A stretch of DNA of 64,000 nucleotides. Origin: Photobacterium salinisoli (GTDB lineage Bacteria; Pseudomonadota; Gammaproteobacteria; Enterobacterales; Vibrionaceae). The notes under the pieces are model-generated. The model worked only from the letters and a program-made list of their open reading frames with translations. It made no database searches and was not told where the DNA came from. The stretch is from assembly GCF_003614885.1 (NCBI RefSeq), contig NZ_QZMS01000011.1:1302001-1366000 (forward strand), read 5' to 3'. Made by a program: the position numbers and the translations under genes. Shown here one piece after another: positions 26,817-35,762 of the stretch; position 1 is the stretch's first letter, and the number at the start of each line of letters is the position of its first letter.

Positions 26817-27460
26817 GAAAATTCAGGACGAATTTTCAGGTTGTCGGCGCCGGGAGCGCCTACAACCATCCCGGACAACCCCAAAGAACCCAAAGGCATT
26901 TCTGGTTACGCTTTGTGCCAGCAAAGAGTAACTGGCGCGCGTCACACAATGCTGAGAGATACACCAAACTCAAGCGCGACATACTTTCCGTCTTACCTGA
27001 AATCGCTTGTTTATCGTCTGCGCCACATTGATGTGATTCACTTCTCCCAGGGGAAAATTCAGGGCGAATTTTCAGGTTGTCGGCGCCTGGAGCGCCTACA
27101 ACCGTCCCGGCCAACATCAAAGAATAAAAAGGCATTTCTGGTTACGCTTTGTGCCAGCAAAGAGTAACTGGCGCGCGTCGTACGCAGTTGAGAGAAGCAC
27201 CAAACTTAAGCGCGACATACTTTCCGTCTTACCTGAAATCGCTTGTTTATCGTCTGCGCCACATTGATGTGATTCACTTCCCCAAGGGGAAAATTCAGGA
27301 CGAATTTTCAGGTTGTCGGCGCCGGGAGCGCCTACAACCGTCCCGGCCAACATCAAAGAATAAAAAGGCATTTCTGGTTACGCTTTGTGCCAGCAAAGAG
27401 TAACTGGCGCGCATGCTACGCAGTTGAGAGAAGCACTGAACTCAAGCGCGACAAACCAAC
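26817..27460 (+). repeat. Tandem array B, about 2.7 units of a 236-bp repeat
   Basis: Units start at 26817, 27053 and 27289 (marker GAAAATTCAGG), an exact 236-base period. The elements are the same as in array A but on the other strand: AAAATTCAGG..CGAATTTT, GGTTGTCGGCGC..GCGCCTACAACC, and a stem GTTAC.CTTTG..CAAAG.GTAAC where array A has GGCAC.CTTTG..CAAAG.GTGTC. The paired bases change together. The third unit is partial. Frames across it are not taken as genes. Confidence 0.9.
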
Positions 27461-27551
27461 AACACTACTGAAATTACACTCATTGTTGTGCTCACTTATT
27501 ATCGTCATGGGACTGACAGACAAAGCGTTTTTATCTAAGCGAAAATGATCC

Positions 27552-27920
27552 TCAACCCGCCGGCACTGGCGGCGCTTTCAAATCCAACGTTTCTAACGGG
27601 TTAGGGCAATACTGCCGGGTCTTCTCCATCACCTGTTTTTGCAGAGTTTTATCTGCATCTATATCTGGATACTGTTTTCTGAGATCTTCCATACACCTCT
27701 GTGTGGCTTCCATCATTTTGGTGAGCTCATCTTTGGAATTCATCAGGCTGGAAAGGTCATTACCTTTATCGGTTTTCACCGCCTGTAACGCTTTCTCAAG
27801 TTCTGCATAGGGCTGCGCGAGGCAGCCGCAGACATCTTTTGCAGCCTGTTCCAGATCATCGGCCTGCACAGGAAGGGCTGTCAGGGAGGCGATAAACAAG
27901 GGGGCTATCAGGAATTTCAT
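27552..27920 (-). CDS. Small secreted hypothetical protein
   Basis: A 122-residue protein with a signal peptide (MKFLIAPLFIASLTALPVQA, cleavage expected after VQA). The mature part is helical and highly charged, with four Cys (CGC, TQRC, YC) that could form disulfides in the periplasm, and a Pro-rich end. No family recognised. ATG 27920 with AGGTGG 5 bases upstream is preferred over GTG 27929. It marks the return to normal gene content after array B. Confidence 0.7.
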   Translation of the reverse strand: MKFLIAPLFIASLTALPVQADDLEQAAKDVCGCLAQPYAELEKALQAVKTDKGNDLSSLMNSKDELTKMMEATQRCMEDLRKQYPDIDADKTLQKQVMEKTRQYCPNPLETLDLKAPPVPAG

Positions 27921-28209
27921 TTCTACCACCTGGCATGTCCATAAAAAAAGAAAAAAAGTTTAGCGCTGTCTGTCAGCAGCAGTGTCAGAAAAGTAAATAG
28001 CCTGACTTCAACGAGTTGCTCAAGGATGTTGTACCAATTACATACTGAGGCGTAATACTTCGAATCGCAAAAAAATCGTAGTGTTATTTTTGCGACACTG
28101 CTCAAAATTTCACCTCCCTATACTCAAGAGGAAAGCATTTGAGACGATGTATTAGATACGTCTAATAAAGGCGTACGGATAACATGAAGCGTGTAGTTTA
28201 GGGGGCTGT

Positions 28210-29430
28210 ATGAATAGCGCACATCGGTGTCGCGGTGTCGGGTTGTCTGTCGTTGTTATGGCAGTCACCTTACCATCATTTACATGGGCAGACAGCGGTA
28301 AATTCAGTTTGGTCAGTTCGGTATCTGATGAGGTGATTGATTCTTTATCGTCAATGGCCAACGATGTCAGGGTGGATAAACCCAGTAAGAAAGAATCCCT
28401 TCATCCAGCCGTCAGTCTTAATGCTTCATCTTATGCGCTATACCCCGGTGATGTCAGCACACGAACAAGCAGTGTCCGGGAAGACAGCCGTCTTCGCTCA
28501 TTCAGCTCTTCATACTTTGGCAGTGATTACACCAATGCATCGTATTTCGAAAATTCGCAGAGTGGTTTGGGCACTTATATGCGTGTCGATCGCTCGCAAA
28601 CGCAGTTTCATTTCAAATCGTCCCCGGTTGATCGCACCGTACCTGCAAATAACAGTTATTCAGTCACCATGGGTGGGGATTATCTTCTGAATAATAATTA
28701 TCTGTTTGGTCTAGCACTGGGCATGCCGTCATACCGAACATCGGGTGCTGATAATGAAAGCAGCAGTGGCGTCGAAGGCTTGGTCGCATCTGGCTATTTC
28801 AGTTACTTCGAAAACGAATGGTTTCTCGATTTTTCCGCCAGTTATGCTCTGATAGACAAAGACATGAAACGTCAGGTCAACATGTATACTGATCCTGTGG
28901 TCAGTAGCATGGATGATGCCGATTCCGACGTGTGGGTGTTTACTCTGGGCGGTGGCTATGTGATTGATTACCCCTACGCAACCATTGCGCTGGAAAGTTC
29001 GGTGCAGTACACCTTGTCAGATCAGGACCGATACAACGAAAGGCTGTCGAAAGGCAATTCAAATTATGTGATTTCACAGGTTGATGATGTCAGTAGTCTG
29101 GAAGGCACCACCTTTATTACTGGCGCATCAATTTCAAAACCCTTTAGAACCAGCTTAGGGCTTTTTCAGCCCTATGTGAAAAGCTACCTGCATTATGACT
29201 ATCAGTTCGACTCAGAACGCATTATCAGTCAGTTCAGATCCGGCTATAACAGCAGTAACCTGCCTGTGATCACTCAGTCTGACGATCAATTTTACGGTCG
29301 GTTTCACGCTGGTGTGTCTGGCGCCTTTAATGACAAATGGATCGGCTATGCTGAAGCGAGTACGCTGGTCGGGCTAAATGACATGAATCCTACTTTATAC
29401 AGCATGGGTGTGATCATCCCGTTTAAATAA
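28210..29430 (+). CDS. Autotransporter-like outer-membrane beta-barrel protein
   Basis: A 406-residue protein with a signal peptide (cleavage near TWA-DS, residue 27) and a C-terminal part of about 270 residues with alternating hydrophobic strands (NSYSVTMGGDYLLNNNYLFGLALG and so on), like autotransporter beta domains. The region before it (about 28-140) is short and Ser/Asp-rich, too small for a usual passenger. The last residues VIIPFK end in Phe-Lys rather than the usual terminal Phe. It may be a stand-alone surface barrel. The gene is monocistronic. Confidence 0.65.
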   Translation: MNSAHRCRGVGLSVVVMAVTLPSFTWADSGKFSLVSSVSDEVIDSLSSMANDVRVDKPSKKESLHPAVSLNASSYALYPGDVSTRTSSVREDSRLRSFSSSYFGSDYTNASYFENSQSGLGTYMRVDRSQTQFHFKSSPVDRTVPANNSYSVTMGGDYLLNNNYLFGLALGMPSYRTSGADNESSSGVEGLVASGYFSYFENEWFLDFSASYALIDKDMKRQVNMYTDPVVSSMDDADSDVWVFTLGGGYVIDYPYATIALESSVQYTLSDQDRYNERLSKGNSNYVISQVDDVSSLEGTTFITGASISKPFRTSLGLFQPYVKSYLHYDYQFDSERIISQFRSGYNSSNLPVITQSDDQFYGRFHAGVSGAFNDKWIGYAEASTLVGLNDMNPTLYSMGVIIPFK

Positions 29431-29525
29431 AGGTTGGGCGACAGGGCGGTTGCAGACCGGATAACTCCCAGGGCATTTACCTTAATGCAGCACATTTTTT
29501 TCATAGCATTCATAGCGGATTTGCC

Positions 29526-30425
29526 TTACCAACGCTGGGGCAGATGTGTGCTCAGGTAATCAAGAAACAGACTGAGTTTACGGGATCGCTTACTTTTCTC
29601 AGTCGAGACCAATGCCACAATATTGGCATTGGGCAGCAGACAGTCAGTCAGTACCGGGATTAAAAGACCGGCATCAATTTCCTTCCTGACATCCCATTCG
29701 GAGCGCTGAATAATACCATAACCATCCAAAGCCCATTGTTTGGCGACCTGGCCGACATTACAAGACAACTTAGGCTCGATGCGGATACTGAGCGTTTGAT
29801 TCGACGAAAGGTTGAATTTCCACATGGTGACATCTTCATCATTCTCTTTCAGGGCAATACACGAATGGTGATGAAGATCTTCTGGTGTTTTCAGCGGCGG
29901 TGCGGAAGCAAGGTAGCCGGGTGAGGCGAGAAGATAGCGTTTGTTTTCAGCCAGGTGAATACATCGCAGCGATGAATCTTTTAACCGGCCGATATAGATC
30001 ATGACATCCGGTTTAATAGGGTGCGACCAGCTGGGTTTGTCGGTAAGCGTCAAATCAATAATCAGGTTGGGGTACTGATTCTGAAACCTGGCAATCAGTG
30101 GCGCAATATGGGTTGTGCCAAATCCCAGCGGAGCAAGAACGTTCAGTTTGCCTTCAATCATAGACTGATTCGACAGGAGATCATTTTGAAGTGCTTCGAG
30201 TGCCAGCAGTATCTCTCTGCCTTCTCGTGCAAGCTTTTTTCCTTCCTGCGTCAGCTTGGTGGTTCTGAGATTTCTGTCTACCAGGGTGACGGACATTTTC
30301 CGTTCTAATGCCTGCAGACGCTGGGTGACACTGGGGGGCGTCACATTGAGTTTTCTGGCGGCAGCCGCCAGAGAAGGGCTGTCTGCAATGACACTGAAAA
30401 ATTCAATATCCTGAGAATTTATCAT
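29526..30425 (-). CDS. LysR-family transcriptional regulator
   Basis: A 299-residue LysR protein: winged helix-turn-helix at 1-60 (FFSVIADSPSLAAAARKLNVTPPSVTQRLQALE) and an effector-binding domain from about 90. It is divergent from the TauD-type dioxygenase gene at 30534, which with the following exporter gene is its likely target. The 108-base intergenic region is AT-rich and should hold both promoters; no distinct operator is visible. Confidence 0.88.
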   Translation of the reverse strand: MINSQDIEFFSVIADSPSLAAAARKLNVTPPSVTQRLQALERKMSVTLVDRNLRTTKLTQEGKKLAREGREILLALEALQNDLLSNQSMIEGKLNVLAPLGFGTTHIAPLIARFQNQYPNLIIDLTLTDKPSWSHPIKPDVMIYIGRLKDSSLRCIHLAENKRYLLASPGYLASAPPLKTPEDLHHHSCIALKENDEDVTMWKFNLSSNQTLSIRIEPKLSCNVGQVAKQWALDGYGIIQRSEWDVRKEIDAGLLIPVLTDCLLPNANIVALVSTEKSKRSRKLSLFLDYLSTHLPQRW

Positions 30426-30533
30426 TAAGCTAAATCTTAATATGGCAATAAATAATGATTAATTTAACTTAATATGCAACCTTGTTACAACTATGTCCGC
30501 TCCTTCTAACTGATTAAGAGTGGAATAATTACA

Positions 30534-31391
30534 ATGACTCGTCTTGACGTAACAGTTGCTTCATTGGCTAGTGAAGCGAAGCCCCTGGCTCCAAGCTTTG
30601 GCCTGGAGTTTACCAATAAACAACTCGCTACTTTACTCTCTGAGCAGTTCGACGAACTGTACTCGACATTGATTCGGCACAAGTTACTCATTTTCCGCAA
30701 GCAGGACACATCGCCTCAGCAACTGATGCAGATTGCGAAACGGCTCGGTGACGTGCAGCGCTACCCGTTTTCCAGCGGCATTGAAGGCTTCCCGGAAATT
30801 GTCGAAATCCGAAAAGAACCTGAGCAGAAAAATGTGTTCAGTGGTGTGTGGCATGTCGATTCCACATATTTGGATTGTCCTCCTGATTTCACTTTACTGG
30901 CGGCGAAACAGACGCCGGAAGTCGGGGGAGATACCGTCTTTTCAGATGCTCAGAAAGCGTTTGCCGCTTTGTCGGAAGGGATGCAGAAATTCCTGTTGTC
31001 TGAAAAAGCGGAATTCATTTCAAATAAAATTCAGGAAGCCGGTAACAAAGCGCCGCATCTGGTGAATTTTACAGATATCGCAATGGCTAACACCTACTTT
31101 AGTGCCTCACATTTTGCTGCCAAGCGACATGAAGAATCAGGGATCCCTGGGATCTACGTGAACGCTGAGCACACCAGCCGTTTTACATCGATGTCAGCGG
31201 AAGAGAGTGCACCTATTCTAGATTATCTCTTTAGCCATATTACCCGCGATGAGTTCACGGCCAGAGTACGGTGGGAAAACGATACGATTGTATTGTGGGA
31301 TAACCGTGGCCTTCAGCATCATGCCGTGAACGATTATTACGGCCAGTTACGCGTGATGCACCGTATCATTGTCCGTTCGGCAATGCGTTAA
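30534..31391 (+). CDS. TauD/TfdA-family Fe(II)/2-oxoglutarate dioxygenase
   Basis: A 285-residue non-haem iron dioxygenase. The facial triad is visible: HVD of GVWHVDSTY (about residues 105-107) and the distal His in DNRGLQHHAVNDYYGQLR, followed by the Arg that binds 2-oxoglutarate (RVMHR). The family hydroxylates taurine, alkyl sulfates, 2,4-D and many others; the residues that would fix the substrate cannot be judged by eye. A TSUP exporter follows 88 bases later, which would fit release of sulfite or another anion product. Confidence 0.85.
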   Translation: MTRLDVTVASLASEAKPLAPSFGLEFTNKQLATLLSEQFDELYSTLIRHKLLIFRKQDTSPQQLMQIAKRLGDVQRYPFSSGIEGFPEIVEIRKEPEQKNVFSGVWHVDSTYLDCPPDFTLLAAKQTPEVGGDTVFSDAQKAFAALSEGMQKFLLSEKAEFISNKIQEAGNKAPHLVNFTDIAMANTYFSASHFAAKRHEESGIPGIYVNAEHTSRFTSMSAEESAPILDYLFSHITRDEFTARVRWENDTIVLWDNRGLQHHAVNDYYGQLRVMHRIIVRSAMR

Positions 31392-31479
31392 ACAACATAC
31401 ATGTGCAGCGCCCGACCATCGGTTGCAGCGCTGTACATGTTGTTGATGAATGAAGTAGTTGAAAAAGAAAGGAAAAAAT

Positions 31480-32289
31480 ATGTTGGAATCCCTAGCCTTT
31501 GTTCCCTCAGACAGCGTATTAATCATGCTGTTCTGTGCGGCATTTATTGCCGGTATTGTCGATGCTATTGCAGGTGGAGGCGGTTTAATTACGGTTCCGA
31601 GCCTCTTGCTGGCAGGTGTGCCACCGCTGACGGCGCTTGGTACCAACCGCTTGCAGGCTGTTATTGGTGAACTGACGTCTTTTGTGACCTATTTGTGGCA
31701 CAGAGAAGTGAACCTCACCGGCCTGCTTCTTGGCATGATAGCAACGGCAATAGGCGCAACGGCGGGTTCTTTTGCTGTCAGTTTGTTCCCGGCTGATATT
31801 CTTAGAGCGCTGCTGCCCATATTGATGGTTGCTATTACTGTGTATTCCATTTTGTCTAAACGCTTAAAGAATGTCGTTGCGCAGCAGGCGAAGGTGTCCT
31901 CCCGAACTTTTATGCTGTCTATGGGGCTGATCATTGGTTTCTATAATGGTTTCTTCGGGCCGGGCACAGGGGCGATCTGGATGATTGCATTTGCCATTTT
32001 ACTGGGATACACGATCAAGCAGGCCAGTATTGCCACTAAACCGTTAAACCTGATGGGTAACCTGGTGTCGCTGATTTTCTTTATCTCTATCAGCAGTGTG
32101 AATTATCAGATCGGACTGGTAATGGGCGTTGCCCAGGTGCTGGGGTCTGTGCTGGGCAGTAAAGTGGTGATTCGTAATGGCGACAGGGTCGTGCGCCCGA
32201 TCTTTATTACTGTCACTTTATTGATGACGGTTAAACTGATTTACGAAACAGGGACAGGGCCTGTGCTTGCTTTCGTTACCGGGCACTGA
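31480..32289 (+). CDS. TSUP family (TauE/SafE) anion transporter
   Basis: An inner-membrane protein of 269 residues with about eight hydrophobic segments. It has the two TSUP repeats, each starting with GIVDAIAGGGGLITVP (about 20-36) and GFYNGFFGPGTGAIW (about 150-165). TauE/SafE proteins move sulfite, sulfoacetate and related anions. ATG 31480 has AAAGGA 6 bases upstream; a TTG 7 codons earlier is less likely. It is probably co-transcribed with the dioxygenase before it. Confidence 0.85.
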   Translation: MLESLAFVPSDSVLIMLFCAAFIAGIVDAIAGGGGLITVPSLLLAGVPPLTALGTNRLQAVIGELTSFVTYLWHREVNLTGLLLGMIATAIGATAGSFAVSLFPADILRALLPILMVAITVYSILSKRLKNVVAQQAKVSSRTFMLSMGLIIGFYNGFFGPGTGAIWMIAFAILLGYTIKQASIATKPLNLMGNLVSLIFFISISSVNYQIGLVMGVAQVLGSVLGSKVVIRNGDRVVRPIFITVTLLMTVKLIYETGTGPVLAFVTGH

Positions 32290-32313
32290 TCGCCTAACGG
32301 AAATAGATCCTGA

Positions 32314-32350
32314 AAAAACGGACCGTCACAGTGAGTGACGGTCCGTTTTT
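32314..32350. terminator. Bidirectional terminator
   Basis: A perfect 16-bp stem AAAAACGGACCGTCAC with its complement, loop AGTGA, ends in five T on one strand and an A-run on the other. It serves the transporter gene and possibly dbpA. Confidence 0.92.
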
Positions 32351-32410
32351 CATGCTTTAGGGCCTGATGACTGAGTCAGCAGTTAACGGTCAGCCGATTA
32401 GCGTCAAGAA

Positions 32411-33832
32411 TCAGCGTAAAGCTCTGGCCCGGTAAGAGCGGCTTTTGATTTTATCGCTGGTGATTTTAGCGAGCGCTTTTTTCATGACTTTTCTGTCAAC
32501 GGCCACATAAGCGCGAAAATCGGTAATATGGATCTTTCCGACTTGTGTACCTTCAATCCCGTTATTGCCGGTCAGTGCGCCCAGAATGTCGCCAGGGCGC
32601 AGTTTTTGCTTCTTGCCGCCATCAATCTGGATAGTGACCATGGCAGGCGCCGTCGGCGTATTATTCAGTAAAGTGGCTGGTGGCAATGGATCGCTGGTGA
32701 TCTCACGTTCAAAATGATCAGCCAGCAAAGCCATCTTGTAGCCATCTTTTTCGCCATAGAAGGTGTACGCGTTACCCTGACTGCCAGCACGGCCTGTTCG
32801 GCCGATACGGTGAATATACACCTCGGTATCGTGGGCCATATGGTAGTTAAAGACAGCATCCAGGGCATCAATATCCAGTCCGCGGGCGGCAACGTCTGTG
32901 GCAACCAGAATACAGGCACTCTTATTGGCAAATTGCAGCAGCGTCTGATCTCTGTCCCTTTGTTCCAGATCGCCGTGCAGCGCTAACACGCTGAAACCCG
33001 CATCGGCCAGATCATCTGCGACTTGCTGTGTTTCGCGCTTGGTATTACAGAATACCACGGCGCTTTCCGGTTGCTTGTCCAGCAGCAGCAGACGCAGTGC
33101 CTGCATACGCTCTTTGTTGTCTTCCAAACGGAAAAAAGACTGTGCAATCGTGCTTTTTTCATGGGTAGAGGCGACTTTCACTATCACAGGTTTGTGCAGG
33201 ATCTGCTCTGCGACAGACTGGATCTGTTTTGGAAAGGTTGCACTGAACAGCAGGGTCTGCCGTTGTTGCGGAGCTTGTTCAATGATGGCATCCAGTGCGG
33301 GCTGGAAACCCATTTCCAGCATGCGATCAGCTTCATCAAGCACCAGCATATTCAGATTGCTCAGGCTTAGGCGTCCACGCTCTAAGTGATCGAGCACGCG
33401 ACCAGGCGTACCGACGATAATATGGGCACCATGCTCCAGAGAGCCGATTTGACGGCCCATAGGCACACCACCACACAATGTCAGCACCTTGATGTTGTGA
33501 ATACCACGAGCCAGAGTACGGATGTCCTGCGCGACCTGATCGGCCAGTTCGCGGGTAGGGCACAGCACCAGTGACTGGACTCGAAAACGTTTTACATCCA
33601 GTTTGTTCAGCAGGCCTAATCCAAAAGCGGCGGTCTTACCTGAACCGGTTTTACCCTGGCCGATAACATCGCTACCGCTCAGTATTGAAGGCAGGCTTTG
33701 TGCCTGAATCGGGGTCATAGCTGTAAAACCTATGGTGGCGAGGTTTTCCAACAGTTCAGGCTTTAATGACAGTGCAGAAAAAAGCAACGGGTTATCGTTC
33801 GACGGTGTCGAAGCAATGTCGGCATGGCTCAA
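32411..33832 (-). CDS. dbpA: DEAD-box ATP-dependent RNA helicase DbpA
   Basis: RNA helicase acting in 50S assembly by binding hairpin 92 of 23S rRNA; 473 residues (E. coli 457). Walker A variant GKTGSGKT at 60-67 (the GQ-G-KTGSGKT form is typical of DbpA), DEAD at 166-169, SAT near 200, HRIGRTGRAG near 340, and the C-terminal DbpA RNA-binding domain (about 395-470, KLRPGDILGALTGNNGIEGTQVGKIHITD). The start is TTG at 33832 with AGGA 8 bases upstream; no in-frame ATG precedes the conserved domain. Confidence 0.93.
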   Translation of the reverse strand: MSHADIASTPSNDNPLLFSALSLKPELLENLATIGFTAMTPIQAQSLPSILSGSDVIGQGKTGSGKTAAFGLGLLNKLDVKRFRVQSLVLCPTRELADQVAQDIRTLARGIHNIKVLTLCGGVPMGRQIGSLEHGAHIIVGTPGRVLDHLERGRLSLSNLNMLVLDEADRMLEMGFQPALDAIIEQAPQQRQTLLFSATFPKQIQSVAEQILHKPVIVKVASTHEKSTIAQSFFRLEDNKERMQALRLLLLDKQPESAVVFCNTKRETQQVADDLADAGFSVLALHGDLEQRDRDQTLLQFANKSACILVATDVAARGLDIDALDAVFNYHMAHDTEVYIHRIGRTGRAGSQGNAYTFYGEKDGYKMALLADHFEREITSDPLPPATLLNNTPTAPAMVTIQIDGGKKQKLRPGDILGALTGNNGIEGTQVGKIHITDFRAYVAVDRKVMKKALAKITSDKIKSRSYRARALR

Positions 33833-34054
33833 GGTATGTGTCCTGTGATAAGTGGTTAATATGACTAACCACGAAGAAATAGAGGGTTAGCACGATCTGC
33901 CATTAAAGCTAGCTGTGTTCATGATAAACGTCGAACCGGGCTTATCGGCATAATGGGCGCTATTGTACCAACCCAGACTGTGCTTCGCCTTAACTATTCG
34001 TTCTGGTACGGATTTGTTACACACTGGCTTTGTGTGGTTTACCCTGCCGTAACA

Positions 34055-35098
34055 TCAGGGGCGGGGAATGCTGCGGTAAAGCTGATTAAACTGGCGGTTC
34101 TTGGTGAAATACAGTTCTATTTCGGCCAGAAGGCCAGGATTGGCTTTGTAGTCGAATTCTTCTTGAAAATTGACTGTGGGTGTTAACTTCATATACAGCC
34201 AGTTTTTGTGCAGCCGACGCTGCCAACTGAAAGCCAGCCAGGCGTTTTCAACCGCGAGTTCGGGGCGACTGTTCGCACTCACGCCAATGGTATAAGTGAA
34301 AAGATTACGGCTGCTGACTCTGTCATAAATTTCAGCAATGTTTACGAATTGCCAGTTATTGTCATCATCGAGAAACTGTGCGCTTGTGCCTGCTCTGAGA
34401 ATGGTCAGCTCTGTGGGATCGACAGCGTAAAAGAAGTCAGCAGATGTGACACTGCCGGGGCCTCTGCTGTGGAAATAAAAAAATTCCTGTTGCAATAAGG
34501 CTGTCCAGCCTTCGCCGAGTTTATCCACACGCCGGAAATGTGCCCGGGTAAAAGGATCCAGTGGCAGACGTAATTTCAGGCCGACATCAAAATCGGCATA
34601 CCACTCGCCAACCTGACGGCTTTCAAGCCGAACGCCGCCAATAGCGCCGCGATTACCTGTTCGGGTTGTTTCCACCAGTCCGCGTTCTTTGTCTTCCAGG
34701 CTTTCGAAATCTTCAGGATCAGTTTCAAAGATTAGTTTCCAGTCTTTTTCGGTGTGAGGAAGATCCATCCGCAGCGATATGCTCGAATCAAATTCAAAGT
34801 ATTCCCTGTGTGAGTAGTTGGGTTGAATGCGAATGCGAAGGTAGCTTTCATTGACCATAGGTTCTTCATCATCTTCCAGACTGAGAAAGTGGTCGATATT
34901 GGAGCTCATATCGATAATGGTTTCTGACAGCGATGTTTGAGTTTCTTCCAGCCAGCCTGAAAAAATGATGTCTTCCGGACCGTCTTCGATAAGCAACCGG
35001 GGATCGGCCTCCGGTGGGTCATTTGCCAGGCATACCACGGGCAATGCAAGCCAGATGACTGGTGCAAACAGGGTGCTGAAAAGTAGCCGACATCTCAT
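34055..35098 (-). CDS. Hypothetical outer-membrane or periplasmic protein
   Basis: A 347-residue protein with a signal peptide (about 25 residues, cleavage near CLA-ND). The mature N terminus is acidic and the rest alternates in the way of a beta-barrel (YLRIRIQPNYSHREYFEFDSSISLRMDLP, LLQQEFFYFHSRGPG, WLYMKLTPTVNFQEEFDYKANPGLLAEIELYF). I do not know its family name, though similar proteins are widespread in Vibrionaceae. GAGGG lies 7 bases before the ATG. Monocistronic; the 222 bases between it and dbpA hold no gene. Confidence 0.7.
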   Translation of the reverse strand: MRCRLLFSTLFAPVIWLALPVVCLANDPPEADPRLLIEDGPEDIIFSGWLEETQTSLSETIIDMSSNIDHFLSLEDDEEPMVNESYLRIRIQPNYSHREYFEFDSSISLRMDLPHTEKDWKLIFETDPEDFESLEDKERGLVETTRTGNRGAIGGVRLESRQVGEWYADFDVGLKLRLPLDPFTRAHFRRVDKLGEGWTALLQQEFFYFHSRGPGSVTSADFFYAVDPTELTILRAGTSAQFLDDDNNWQFVNIAEIYDRVSSRNLFTYTIGVSANSRPELAVENAWLAFSWQRRLHKNWLYMKLTPTVNFQEEFDYKANPGLLAEIELYFTKNRQFNQLYRSIPRP

Positions 35099-35292
35099 TT
35101 AAGCCCTCGAAACCGAATGCTAACAAATTGAAACTCAAGCCATTTGAGTATAGCCATCAGGTACAGGGCGAAGCCATTTAATATTAAGAATTAAAAATTC
35201 GAAGATCATCTAAGTTTTGTAAGTAACAAATGAAATTAGCATATAGGCGGATAGTCATGACTGGAGGAAAACGCTTTTGCAGCGGTGAGTTA

Positions 35293-35315
35293 TCGCAAAT
35301 AGGAATGATTTGCGA
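35293..35315. promoter_or_regulatory. Inverted repeat in divergent intergenic region
   Basis: TCGCAAAT-7-ATTTGCGA is a perfect 8-bp inverted repeat in the 325-base region between the two divergent genes (35099-35423). It could be an operator; nothing else in the region is clear. Confidence 0.35.
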
Positions 35316-35423
35316 CAATTTTGCCCTTCAAACGGCAACTTTATTGTCACAGAACTGGGCTACACTGATCAGGATTAGAAAATCTGTACAAGTCTGTATA
35401 GGTTATTGGTGGTGAGGTGTAAG

Positions 35424-35699
35424 ATGGATATGTCAGATTTTGATGGAATCAAACGTGATATCTCACTAAAAGTAGAACATATTTTCGAAGTCTACGAAAA
35501 AGAACATTATTGTATGCCGACGATGGAAGAATTTCGGACCATGTTCAATGAGCATATTGATCAGTATGTCGGGCCTGAGGATTCGCTGAAAGGTGCCGGA
35601 TTGAACATGTCATCGGATACTAAGCAACGACGTGAGCAAAAGGTATGGCGAGTGGTGAATGAGCTGGAAGCTGAACAGCGATATTTACGTTCTGACTGA
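35424..35699 (+). CDS. Small conserved-looking hypothetical protein
   Basis: A 91-residue, soluble, acidic and helical protein (MDMSDFDGIKRDISLKVEHI at the start). The ATG at 35424 has GAGG 6 bases upstream. It has no signal peptide and no motif I recognise. It is followed by a good terminator and is convergent with liuE, so it is its own transcription unit. Confidence 0.65.
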   Translation: MDMSDFDGIKRDISLKVEHIFEVYEKEHYCMPTMEEFRTMFNEHIDQYVGPEDSLKGAGLNMSSDTKQRREQKVWRVVNELEAEQRYLRSD

Positions 35700-35716
35700 C
35701 TTGCCTTCACCGGAGT

Positions 35717-35754
35717 AAAAAGCATGGCCAGCCATTGGGTTGGTCATGCTTTTT
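35717..35754. terminator. Bidirectional terminator between hypothetical and liuE
   Basis: A 17-bp stem AAAAAGCATGGCCAGCC with its complement (two G-T pairs) and an ATTG loop ends in TTTTT. It lies 17 bases after the small gene and 8 bases before the liuE stop on the other strand. Confidence 0.88.
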
Positions 35755-35762
35755 AATATTTA

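Noticed and set aside
26841..27403. Frames of 84-108 residues across repeat array B
   Set aside because: Same reason as array A; neighbouring units are read in different frames.
21230..27460. CRISPR array
   Set aside because: The repeat units are 235-236 bases with conserved spacers and there are no cas genes.
21230..27460. Composite transposon with the arrays as terminal insertion sequences
   Set aside because: The arrays hold no transposase frame or terminal inverted repeats with target duplications that I can see.
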